Source: Paenibacillus urinalis (GTDB lineage: Bacteria > Bacillota > Bacilli > Paenibacillales > Paenibacillaceae). From it: 64,000 nt of DNA. A program made the position numbers and the translations under genes. Shown here one piece after another: positions 35,197 to 42,930 of the stretch. The notes beneath the pieces were generated by a model. It did no database searches. It saw only the letters and a program-made list of their open reading frames with translations, and was not told the DNA's origin. The DNA lies in contig NZ_CP118108.1 in NCBI RefSeq assembly GCF_028747985.1, positions 1,059,501-1,123,500 on the forward strand, given 5' to 3'. Within the stretch, counting starts at the first letter, position 1; each line of letters starts with the position of its first letter.

Positions 35197-35311
35197 AAAA
35201 AAGAGGCAAGGGAAACTTAAGTTCCCTTACCTCTGCCCAGGCGTACGGCTATATCTAATCACATGCTCCCTCACGGTTCACCGTGTACGCCAGTTACATG
35301 CGACGATCTTA
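35197..35311 (-). ncRNA. ZTP (pfl) riboswitch with terminator, upstream of folD
   Basis: On the minus strand the leader reads ACTGGCGTACAC, GGTGAACCGTGAGGGAGCATG and then CCGTACGCCTGGGC, which are the conserved elements of the ZTP riboswitch: the GGCG/CGCC pairing, the GGGAGC loop and the terminal CCGYxCGCCUGGGC. It is followed at once by a terminator hairpin (GAGGTAAGGGAAC with GTTTCCCTTGCCTC, 35203-35233, then six T residues). Ligand binding should favour anti-termination and so folD expression. Association of this riboswitch with folate and purine genes is established. Confidence 0.92.
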
Positions 35312-35601
35312 ATTGTAATGTATAAGTGAGACCTCATATGAAGAAACAATGGAATAATCGAAGCTCACCCCATGATGGTACTTCATTTTGTCGAATTGTT
35401 CAATAGGGATGCACAAGATTTGGAATGATGAGCTATATTCCAGCTTCGGTATAATTCATATAGGTAGTTGATATAGTTTCAAATTCTCGGGTTCGATGAG
35501 TTTCGAAAAGGACTCCATTAAACATTTTTATAAAACGTGCTATAAAAATAAACTGTCGTCCGTCTTATGTATAGCTGCAGCTGAAAGGAGACGTTAAACA
35601 T

Positions 35602-36123
35602 ATGGAAGGACAGGAAATCGACGTTTTCCGTACAGTGTTCGACGAGCATTATCCTATTGTACGCCGAAAACTGATGGCTCTGATCCAGGATGAAGCCGCC
35701 GCGGAAGATCTTGCGCAAGAGGTATTTATTCGGCTGTATCGGAATCCGCCAGATGATCCGGCTGCGATTGGTGCATGGCTTCATCGTGTACTGACTCGCA
35801 TCGGATATGATTATATGAGTAAACAAATACGAGAACGGAAGCTCAAGGAGAAGCAGGAGCAGTATTTTGATAGAAGAGAGCAGCTCCTGTCCTCTGGAGA
35901 AGAGATTGTACTGAAGCGTATGGATCAGGAGGAAGTACGTGAATGGATGGACGAGCTGCCGGAGCGCGACAGACAGCTGCTAATGCTGAAATACTCAGGA
36001 TACAGCTATGCAGAGATAGCGGAAGAGCTGAATGTAAGGCCTCCTCTTGTCGGCTCGATGTTAAGCAGAGCTACAAGCAAGCTGAGGAGAAAGGTTCAAG
36101 GAAAGTCCGCGCCACAGTCCTGA
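35602..36123 (+). CDS. ECF-type RNA polymerase sigma factor
   Basis: A 173-residue extracytoplasmic-function sigma factor. Region 2 has AAEDLAQEVFIRLYRNP for core binding and -10 recognition, and region 4 has LPERDRQLLMLKYSGYSYAEIAEELNVRPPLVGSMLSRATSKLRRK for -35 recognition. AAAGGAG lies 11 bases before the ATG. It heads an operon with a transmembrane protein (probable anti-sigma) and an ABC transporter, an arrangement reminiscent of SigX/SigM-type systems answering envelope stress. A promoter for autoregulation was looked for in 35331-35601 but no convincing AAC/CGTC pair with correct spacing was found. Confidence 0.92.
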   Translation: MEGQEIDVFRTVFDEHYPIVRRKLMALIQDEAAAEDLAQEVFIRLYRNPPDDPAAIGAWLHRVLTRIGYDYMSKQIRERKLKEKQEQYFDRREQLLSSGEEIVLKRMDQEEVREWMDELPERDRQLLMLKYSGYSYAEIAEELNVRPPLVGSMLSRATSKLRRKVQGKSAPQS

Positions 36124-36156
36124 GGATATACCAATTAGCATAGTAAGGAGTTGAAC

Positions 36157-37311
36157 GTGCACATGACATCAAAGCCGAACGGAAAAGACGAGAACAAGCA
36201 GCTTGAAGATGCTTGGAACAAGCTGGCGTCAAGGCTGGAAGAAGAAGAAATGAGCCCCAAGTGGTCAGCATGGTCCATGGAGCGTGGAAACGGGCCTAAG
36301 GCAGCACATCCATTAAAGGAAGATGTATTAAAAGGTGTATTACAAAATGAAATCAGGGGAGAGAGATACGATATGACGGATCATCAGAATCAGGAGAAGC
36401 AGACCGCTGTTGTAAAGAAAAAGCATCATATGAAAAAGCCGGTTAAGAAGTGGCTCAGCATAGCAACGGCGGCGGCTGTGGCAGGAGTCATGATCGCGAC
36501 TCCGCTCGGAGATAAGGCGCTTGCCGCGATACTAAACCAATTCCGTATGGATGAGGTAACGGTAGTTAATGAAGGAGATGTTATGGACTTCTTCAACTCA
36601 GTATCTGGAGGAAGCAATTCATCGGACTTTATCAACAAGCATGGTTCGTTTACGAATGCATATGGACCTGAACTCAACAATGAAAAATTAAGCTTACAAG
36701 AGATTGAAGAGCTAACCGGGCTCACAGCATATGAGAATGATATTTTCAATGTAGAAAGTTATTATGCATTTACCTCACAGACGATTACGATGAAACTGAA
36801 CATTAATGAAGTTAACACGACAATGGCGCGGCTTGGTGCCAAGGAATTAATGCCTGAATCTCTCGATGGGAAGCCAATTACGTTCCATATCCCAGCGACG
36901 CTGCATCAATATTACCATGCAGATACAGATGGAGAGGAGCTGTACGCTTCGTTATCTCAACAGAAGCTTCCATCAGTAGAGGTTGATCCTTCTGTCTCAG
37001 TAGAGGAAGCGGTCAAGGCAGTGCTGGACTTCCCGATGCTGCCAGATAATCTGAAGACAGCGATTAAATCAGACAGTATCTTGTCCGGCAAGCTTCCAAT
37101 GCCAGTGTTCACGGATGGAGATGCCGAGAAGGTGGAAGTGAAGGAAGTGCCGGTCGTTATTGTTGAACAAGATTATGTATCTTCAACTGGGAAGCCTGTT
37201 TATACAGCTACATGGACGCAAGACGGCGTATTGTTCAATTTGTCCGGCGACTCGTTGTTTGATTCCAAAGACAAACTGCTCGCACAGGTGGAGGAGATGA
37301 TTACGGAATGA
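36157..37311 (+). CDS. Probable anti-sigma factor, single-pass membrane protein
   Basis: From GTG 36157 (6 bases after AAGGAG) the protein has 384 residues. A charged cytoplasmic N-terminus (about 1-90, with LEDAWNKLASRLEEEEMSPKW) precedes one membrane helix (about 98-118). An extracytoplasmic domain of about 260 residues follows, ending in a beta-rich DUF4367-like unit (VYTATWTQDGVLFNLSG). The topology and place directly after the ECF sigma gene match membrane anti-sigma factors, although no zinc-binding ASD motif is seen. An ABC transporter gene overlaps its end by 4 bases. Confidence 0.72.
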   Translation: MHMTSKPNGKDENKQLEDAWNKLASRLEEEEMSPKWSAWSMERGNGPKAAHPLKEDVLKGVLQNEIRGERYDMTDHQNQEKQTAVVKKKHHMKKPVKKWLSIATAAAVAGVMIATPLGDKALAAILNQFRMDEVTVVNEGDVMDFFNSVSGGSNSSDFINKHGSFTNAYGPELNNEKLSLQEIEELTGLTAYENDIFNVESYYAFTSQTITMKLNINEVNTTMARLGAKELMPESLDGKPITFHIPATLHQYYHADTDGEELYASLSQQKLPSVEVDPSVSVEEAVKAVLDFPMLPDNLKTAIKSDSILSGKLPMPVFTDGDAEKVEVKEVPVVIVEQDYVSSTGKPVYTATWTQDGVLFNLSGDSLFDSKDKLLAQVEEMITE

Positions 37312-38279
37312 CGGCCGCCATTCACACCGAAGGTTTAACCAAACAATTTAGCAACGGACGCGGCTGCCGTGACGTATCCATTACGGTCCAGGAAGGGGAA
37401 GCCTTTGGCTTCCTCGGACCGAATGGAGCAGGCAAGAGTACTTTCGTTAAGATGCTGGTAGGGCTTACCTATCCAACGGGCGGCAGTGCATCGATCTTTG
37501 GACATCCGATTCACTCCGTTGAAGCCAAAGGACAAATTGGCTATTTGCCTGAGCTGTTCCGATATCAGGAGTGGCTGACCGGCGAAGAGGTCATGAAGCT
37601 TCATGCCAAGCTGTGCGGCGTTAGCTCTTCCGATGCAAAGCGGCGCATTCCTGAGCTGCTGGATGAGGTTGGACTTGGCAGCCGGGGCAAAGGCAAGGTA
37701 AAGGATTATTCCAAAGGAATGCAGCAGCGCCTCGGACTCGCAGCAGCGCTCGTAAGCGATCCGAAGCTGATCTTCCTGGACGAGCCTTCCTCCGCACTTG
37801 ATCCGGTCGGACGCAAGGAGGTTCGCTCCATATTGCAACGACTGAAGGCTCAGGGAAAGACGATATTTCTGAATTCCCACATGCTTGAAGATGTCGAAGC
37901 CGTGTGTGATCAGATTGCGCTGTTAAACAACGGGGAGATTTTACGTACCGGCGATGTGGGCTCTGTCCTGCAACAGAGGATCACTTATCGGTTTAAAGTG
38001 GGTGGCTATACGCCAGTGATCCTGACCTGGCTGCAGGAAGAGACCGGGATTGAGATACAGGTGGACAGTAAGACGGTAGGATCGTTGCCCGCTTCTCAAG
38101 AACAGCACTCCACCTGGCTTGTCGCTGAGCTCGATAACGAGGAGCAGGCAGGCTGGATCAACTCCCTCATTATGGAGCAGGGGATGACACTCTATGAAGT
38201 GAACAGAGTAACCGGCAAGCTGGAGGATTGGTTCCTTACCGCCGTATCGGGACTTAGCCATCGGGGGGAACACGAATGA
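37308..38279 (+). CDS. ABC transporter ATP-binding protein (ABC-2 type)
   Basis: A 323-residue ATPase with Walker A GPNGAGKST, Q-loop YLPELFRYQ, signature YSKGMQQRLG, Walker B LIFLDEPSSALD and a switch His in LNSHMLEDVEA. The C-terminal 100 residues form the extra domain common to NatA/CcmA-like exporters. It overlaps the upstream anti-sigma gene (ATGA) and the downstream permease gene by 4 bases each, so all are translated as a coupled unit under the ECF sigma operon. It probably has a role in export of lipids, peptides or toxic compounds during envelope stress. Confidence 0.93.
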   Translation: MTAAIHTEGLTKQFSNGRGCRDVSITVQEGEAFGFLGPNGAGKSTFVKMLVGLTYPTGGSASIFGHPIHSVEAKGQIGYLPELFRYQEWLTGEEVMKLHAKLCGVSSSDAKRRIPELLDEVGLGSRGKGKVKDYSKGMQQRLGLAAALVSDPKLIFLDEPSSALDPVGRKEVRSILQRLKAQGKTIFLNSHMLEDVEAVCDQIALLNNGEILRTGDVGSVLQQRITYRFKVGGYTPVILTWLQEETGIEIQVDSKTVGSLPASQEQHSTWLVAELDNEEQAGWINSLIMEQGMTLYEVNRVTGKLEDWFLTAVSGLSHRGEHE

Positions 38280-39160
38280 TACTGATTATGAATATGACCT
38301 GGAAAGAGATGCTGCGTAAGCGTGTCATGATCCTTGCAGGCATTCTTTCCATTCTATTTTTGATAGCTTATTGGTTCATTGGAGCGGCGATTGCTGACAG
38401 CAATCGGTCCAGTGGCTTTATGACAGGAAGTAACTTGATCACTGACTATGCCAGTGGCGTACTGATGATGATGATCGGTTTTTTCTTCGCCGGATTCGTT
38501 GTGGCACTGCTGTCCATCTTCAGTTCCTTCTCCTCCATAGCAGGTGAGGCCGAACAGGGTGTCATGCAAGCTCTTCTGCCAAGACCCATCCCTAGATGGA
38601 AATTTTATATTGGCAGATGGCTTGGTTATGTATCCTTGTTATTGTGTTATACACTCGTGCTGTACACAGCCATTATGATCATCACCGATATCCATGCAGC
38701 AATCCCGCAGGATCCCATGGTTCATATCCAGGCATTCTTATTGTATGCGCTGGTCATTGTACTGCTGATCTCGTTGACCATGCTGGGCTCCACAAGGTTC
38801 TCTTCCCTTGGTAATGGTGTATTTATGACGATGCTGTTTGGCGCGGGCTGGCTTGGCGGTATGCTTGAGAAGATTCGAAGCATAGGGATTATTGATATTA
38901 TGGATGCGGAGGTAGCTGTCAAGCTGTCAAATATCTCTGGACTGATGTCGATGCTGATGCCTGTCGATGCGCTTCAACGAAAAATGCTGCACGGTTTAAT
39001 TGGAATGGATGAGCTAGGCGGGCTAGTCGATATCAGCGGCATGGTAGCCGAATTTTTTGTTGGTAATCCGCCTTCCGGCACATTTGTTGTGTATGCTCTC
39101 ATCTACACAGCCATCGTATTCGTATGGGGCATTCTTCGCTTCCAGCGGAAAGATTTATAA
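38276..39160 (+). CDS. ABC-2 type transporter permease
   Basis: A 294-residue membrane protein with six predicted helices. It has the ABC-2 hallmark of a first helix, then a long loop, a paired helix region with FSSFSSIAGEAEQGVMQALLPRPIPRWKFYIGRW, and a terminal helix near FVVYALIYTAIVFVWGILRF. The EAEQGVMQALLPRP segment is the coupling region to the ATPase encoded just upstream with a 4-base overlap. Substrate unknown. The 226 bases after it contain no gene, only a weak hairpin at 39234-39263. Confidence 0.9.
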   Translation: MILIMNMTWKEMLRKRVMILAGILSILFLIAYWFIGAAIADSNRSSGFMTGSNLITDYASGVLMMMIGFFFAGFVVALLSIFSSFSSIAGEAEQGVMQALLPRPIPRWKFYIGRWLGYVSLLLCYTLVLYTAIMIITDIHAAIPQDPMVHIQAFLLYALVIVLLISLTMLGSTRFSSLGNGVFMTMLFGAGWLGGMLEKIRSIGIIDIMDAEVAVKLSNISGLMSMLMPVDALQRKMLHGLIGMDELGGLVDISGMVAEFFVGNPPSGTFVVYALIYTAIVFVWGILRFQRKDL

Positions 39161-39386
39161 ATTGAACAAAAAGGCCATCGCGAAGAACGACGAAGCGGTA
39201 ATCCTTACTGTTGCAGGTGAGGTCATTATGGATTCGGATTCTTCCCGAGGGTCTTTTTGTTGATTAAAAAAGAGATTGCCTAAAATGGATGGTTTTGGTA
39301 TGATAGTGTCCTTCTCTCGCATTTCACCTTGTCTGAAGTGGACGTATGAATCAGCGTCTCATCAAGCTTATCGGAGGTGTATCAAA

Positions 39387-40163
39387 TTGCTCTATTTCAC
39401 CCTGGCTCGAAAGGCCTACGCACGAAACCTGCAGTATCGCAGTGCACATATGGTGCACAATATCGCCAGTGCCTTGTTCGGCTACTTGTATGCCTGTATC
39501 TGGATCGGCATCGGTCGTGACAATGCGCTCGGTGAATACGGAACCTACGGGATGGTCAGTTACATTGCGTTCACGCAAGCGTCCTTGTGGGTTACGACAT
39601 TCTTGACGAGTGGACTCGGTATCCCTGAGACCGTACGGACAGGGCATATTGCCATGGATTTAATGCGGCCCGTCCACCTGTTCACTCATCTGATGAGCCG
39701 GGAATGGGGACAGGTGCTGTACCAGTTTATATTCAAATCCATTCCGATCTACCTCGTTTATCTCATTGCATTCAACCTGCAGCTTCCTACAGATGGCATG
39801 ACTTACATATGGACAGCAATGAGTCTGCTTGGAGCTGCCTACATGGGAATATGCATCAATTACATCATTGGTGCTACAGCCATGTGGACGACGGAGTCGG
39901 CTTGGCTGCAGTGGACTCATCATGCACTCGTAAATTTGCTTGCCGGATTCTTTATCCCCATTGAATGGCTGCCGGAATGGCTGCAAAGCGTTGCCTGGCT
40001 GTCACCTTATCCTTATCTTCTGTATGTACCCACCCGGATCTATCTAGGATACCCGGATGCTCATCTGCTTGCAGGTACCGTGATTTGGGGTGTGCTGCTC
40101 ACCTTGCTTTGTTTCCTTGCGACCTATTTTCTAAGACGAAAAGTGGAGGTGCAGGGCGGATGA
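39387..40163 (+). CDS. ABC-2 family permease (DUF990-like), first subunit
   Basis: From TTG 39387, 7 bases after GGAGGTG, the protein has 258 residues and six membrane helices. Its YARNLQYRSAHMVHNIASALFG start and LAGFFIPIEWLPEWLQSVAWLSPYPYLLYVP near the end match the DUF990/ABC-2 exporters that occur as two permeases plus one ATPase. The longer frame back to 39276 lacks a ribosome site. The second permease overlaps its stop codon by 4 bases. It probably exports a lipid, peptide or antibiotic. Confidence 0.88.
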   Translation: MLYFTLARKAYARNLQYRSAHMVHNIASALFGYLYACIWIGIGRDNALGEYGTYGMVSYIAFTQASLWVTTFLTSGLGIPETVRTGHIAMDLMRPVHLFTHLMSREWGQVLYQFIFKSIPIYLVYLIAFNLQLPTDGMTYIWTAMSLLGAAYMGICINYIIGATAMWTTESAWLQWTHHALVNLLAGFFIPIEWLPEWLQSVAWLSPYPYLLYVPTRIYLGYPDAHLLAGTVIWGVLLTLLCFLATYFLRRKVEVQGG

Positions 40164-40969
40164 AGCAGAACAAGCTGACAGCATACTTTGAACTCTATTC
40201 TCTTCTCATACGTACCAGCGTCAAAAGCTCCATGCAGTACAAATTTAATTTCTTTCTAGGCTCCTTGCTTGCCGCGCTCATTCAAATTGCGGAATTTCTC
40301 ATGATTGCCATCGTCCTGAACCGATTCGGAGCCATTCAAGGCTGGTCCATCTATGAAGTCGGGTATTTGTTTGCCATGATGACCTTATCCAAAACGGTGT
40401 ACCGCTCACTTGCCAATGAAGTGCACCATCTGGAGAGATATCTGGTCAGCGGGGACATGGATCAGCTGCTCACAAGGCCGCTGCCCGTATTGTTCACGTT
40501 ATTGCCTCAGCGCTTCCGGATTATGCTTGGTGAATGGCTGCAGGGAGGCTTTGTGTTCGGCTGGTCCATTTACGGCATGATGAACTCGGGGCAGATCAGC
40601 TGGGTTGCCATCCCGCAGTCACTGTTTATCATTCTTACCGGATCGGTCATCTTGTTCTCCATCGGTCTTGCTACGGCTACGCTCGGATTCTGGACGACAC
40701 GGATCAGCGAGCTGCAGACGTTTACTGAGGACGCAGCCGGAACGGCGGCAAGGTATCCCATATCACTGTATCCCAACTGGCTTGCTTCGCTGCTCCTGGT
40801 AGTCCTTCCTGTGGGACTGGTCAATTATGTACCGGCACTTTACATTTTACGCGGTGAGGTCGGACCTTGGGTGCTTGGACTCGTACTGGGTGCGGCATTC
40901 GTGTGCTTGGCAGTAAGCCTCAGGTTCTGGAGTTTTGGCATAACGAAATATCAGAGTACAGGAAGCTAA
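40160..40969 (+). CDS. ABC-2 family permease, second subunit
   Basis: From ATG 40160 (overlapping the upstream stop) the protein has 269 residues and six helices. Features include NKLTAYFELYSLLIRTSVKSSMQYKFNF, an inner loop HLERYLVSGDMDQLLTRPLPVLFTLLP of the ABC-2 coupling type, and a C-terminal RFWSFGITKYQSTGS. It pairs with the preceding permease, and both use the ATPase encoded next. A longer frame back to 39965 lies inside the previous gene and is not used. Confidence 0.9.
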   Translation: MKQNKLTAYFELYSLLIRTSVKSSMQYKFNFFLGSLLAALIQIAEFLMIAIVLNRFGAIQGWSIYEVGYLFAMMTLSKTVYRSLANEVHHLERYLVSGDMDQLLTRPLPVLFTLLPQRFRIMLGEWLQGGFVFGWSIYGMMNSGQISWVAIPQSLFIILTGSVILFSIGLATATLGFWTTRISELQTFTEDAAGTAARYPISLYPNWLASLLLVVLPVGLVNYVPALYILRGEVGPWVLGLVLGAAFVCLAVSLRFWSFGITKYQSTGS

Positions 40970-40986
40970 AGGAGGAATCACTCACA

Positions 40987-41966
40987 ATGATTGAAGTTCA
41001 GCAGCTGCACAAAGAATTTAAGATACCAATTGTACAGGAAGGCAGGTTCTCTGGCCTGCTACCTTTTTCTCCAGGCAATATCATGTAAAAAAAGCAGTGA
41101 CCAACATCAGCTTCACAATTCAACCGGGTGAATTTGTCGGCTACATCGGTCCAAACGGTGCCGGGAAATCGACAACAATTAAGATGCTGACCGGCATTCT
41201 CCATCCCAGCGCAGGTAAGGTAACGGTGAGCGGGATGAACCCGCATGAACAGCGCAGACAGGTCGTTAGAAGACTGGGTGTCGTATTTGGACAGCGCAGT
41301 CAGCTGTGGTGGGATCTGCCCGTCCGAGACAGCTATGATATTCTTGCCAAGATGTACCGGGTGGAGGATACCGATAAGAAGAGGCGCATTGATCAATTCT
41401 CCGAGCTTCTGGATCTGAAGGAATTCTGGGATACACCTGTGCGCAAGCTGTCGCTTGGACAGCGGATGAGGGCAGACCTCGGAGCAGCCATGCTGCATGA
41501 ACCGGACATTCTCTTTCTAGACGAGCCAACGATCGGACTTGATGTTAATGCCAAGCGAAATATTCGCTCCTTCCTGAAGCTGCTTAACGAGGAACTCGGC
41601 AAAACGATCCTGCTGACAACCCATGATATGGACGACATTGAGCAGCTGTGCAGCCGGGTCATGGTGATTAACCATGGACAGCTTACCTATGATGGAACGG
41701 TTCAAGCTTTGCGCGATAATATCGGACTTCCTACTATTATAAAAGTATCGTATCGGGAAGGGTGCTCTATTCCTCCATCTGCAGACGTGCATAACTACCC
41801 TATGATGAAATTGTCACAGATAACGGGGAATACGATTACCGTTGAAGCCAATCGAAGCAAGATCACCACCATGGAGATCTTGAAGGAGCTGGGTGAATGG
41901 GGTGAGATTGAGGACGTCGAGATGCAGGAACCGGTTTTTGAAGATGTAATTCATAAAGTATATTGA
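40987..41966 (+). pseudogene. ABC transporter ATP-binding protein of the two-permease system, with apparent frameshift
   Basis: The gene starts at ATG 40987 after AAAGGAGG and reads MIEVQQLHKEFKIPIVQEGRFSG before running out of frame after LLPF to a stop at 41086-41088. In the neighbouring frame the expected family sequence continues: FFSRQYHVKKAVTNISF, then Walker A IGPNGAGKST, signature LSLGQRMRADLG, Walker B ILFLDEPTIGLD and the switch His TTHDMDD. One additional T in the run at 41064-41068 would restore a 326-residue protein. The alternative GTG at 41097 would give a product lacking its first beta strands and has no ribosome site. This is either a truly broken gene, which would disable the transporter, or a consensus error. 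Confidence 0.78.
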
Positions 41967-41991
41967 AGTGTCATAACACGAAATTTCATTT

Positions 41992-42038
41992 AAAAAAGAG
42001 GATCTCCCGCAGCAGCAAGGCAGGGGACCCTCTTTTTT
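41992..42038. terminator. Bidirectional intrinsic terminator
   Basis: AAAAAAGAGG-TC-CCC pairs with GGGGACCCTCTTTTTT. It is shared by the ABC gene on the plus strand and the convergent SAP-domain gene. Confidence 0.82.
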
Positions 42039-42072
42039 ACATTACATAGACCACTTATACGATCAAAGAGTT

Positions 42073-42648
42073 CTATAATGATGATTCACGCTCATACTTG
42101 TTGCTGCCGGGCAGGCGTTTAATTTTGTTCCAAGCGTCAATGGCTTCCTTTCGACTCTTTCCCTCATTAGCGGGATCAGCAAAAAAATCCCGAGTAAATT
42201 GATTGTATTCAAACTGGGGAGCAATCGTTTTTTTGTAAGCAGGGTCTTTTTTTCGGTATTCTTCCTCCTGCCAAGCTTCGACGACGTCACGGTACGTGTT
42301 ACCGATATTGCTCTTAAAGTAATTCTGTATATATGTAGAGAAATGAAATTTAGGGATGACGGACTTAAAAAAGGCCCTTACTTCTTGGCTGCAGCGATGA
42401 TGCTCTGTAATGATCGTCTCAAGACTTAAAGGGGGATGCTGTTCTGTCTTCCGGGCCGAGTTCTGTTTCCTAAGAGGGCTTCTAATCTCGCCTGTTTCCA
42501 GAAAAACCTCGATTCGATCGGCAAGTTCTGTCTTTGAACCAGATGCACTCATTCCATGTGTTCTGCAAAAGTCCTGTAATTCTTCTTTTAACCAATAATA
42601 GTCTTTAAAGCTATGTACACTAATGTCATCTGTTAGTTTAGGTCTCAT
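42073..42648 (-). CDS. SAP-domain protein with DUF6434-like C-terminus
   Basis: A 191-residue protein. The N-terminal part (about 18-50: LKEELQDFCRTHGMSASGSKTELADRIEVFL) is a SAP helix-extension-helix, a DNA-binding unit. The C-terminal half carries EVRAFFKSVIPKFHFSTYIQNYFKSNIGNTYRDVVEAW and FNQFTRDFF...RKEAIDAWNKIKRLPG, a duplicated helix motif of the DUF6434 type. It is probably a nucleic-acid-binding protein of unknown role. It is a single gene convergent with the ABC operon. Confidence 0.82.
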   Translation of the reverse strand: MRPKLTDDISVHSFKDYYWLKEELQDFCRTHGMSASGSKTELADRIEVFLETGEIRSPLRKQNSARKTEQHPPLSLETIITEHHRCSQEVRAFFKSVIPKFHFSTYIQNYFKSNIGNTYRDVVEAWQEEEYRKKDPAYKKTIAPQFEYNQFTRDFFADPANEGKSRKEAIDAWNKIKRLPGSNKYERESSL

Positions 42649-42834
42649 ACCGTATTCACCTCCTATATGTATACTAATACAAACATATGTTCTTGTAAAT
42701 CAACAGGATTGTTCAACATTTAGGGCTTGCTTTTTTGTCACTTTTTTAGGACGATAACAGAGGAGAGTGGAATCCGCTTTCATCTGCGAATTGAAGAGTA
42801 GAATCAAGCATTAGTGAAGCAGGATAGCAAGATT

Positions 42835-42850
42835 CCTAAAACGTTTTAGG
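42835..42850 (+). promoter_or_regulatory. Perfect palindrome, LacI/CcpA-type operator upstream of the GH95 gene
   Basis: CCTAAAACGTTTTAGG is a perfect 16-base palindrome with the central CG step of LacI-family operators. It lies 81 bases upstream of the GH95 start codon. No LacI-type gene is present in the window, so the regulator would be encoded elsewhere. Confidence 0.6.
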
Positions 42851-42930
42851 TAAATTATAAGGAAGTAGGATGATGGCACCCCCTGCACACCTATTTCGGT
42901 ATAAAAAAATACAAGCTTGGAGGAAAGCAC

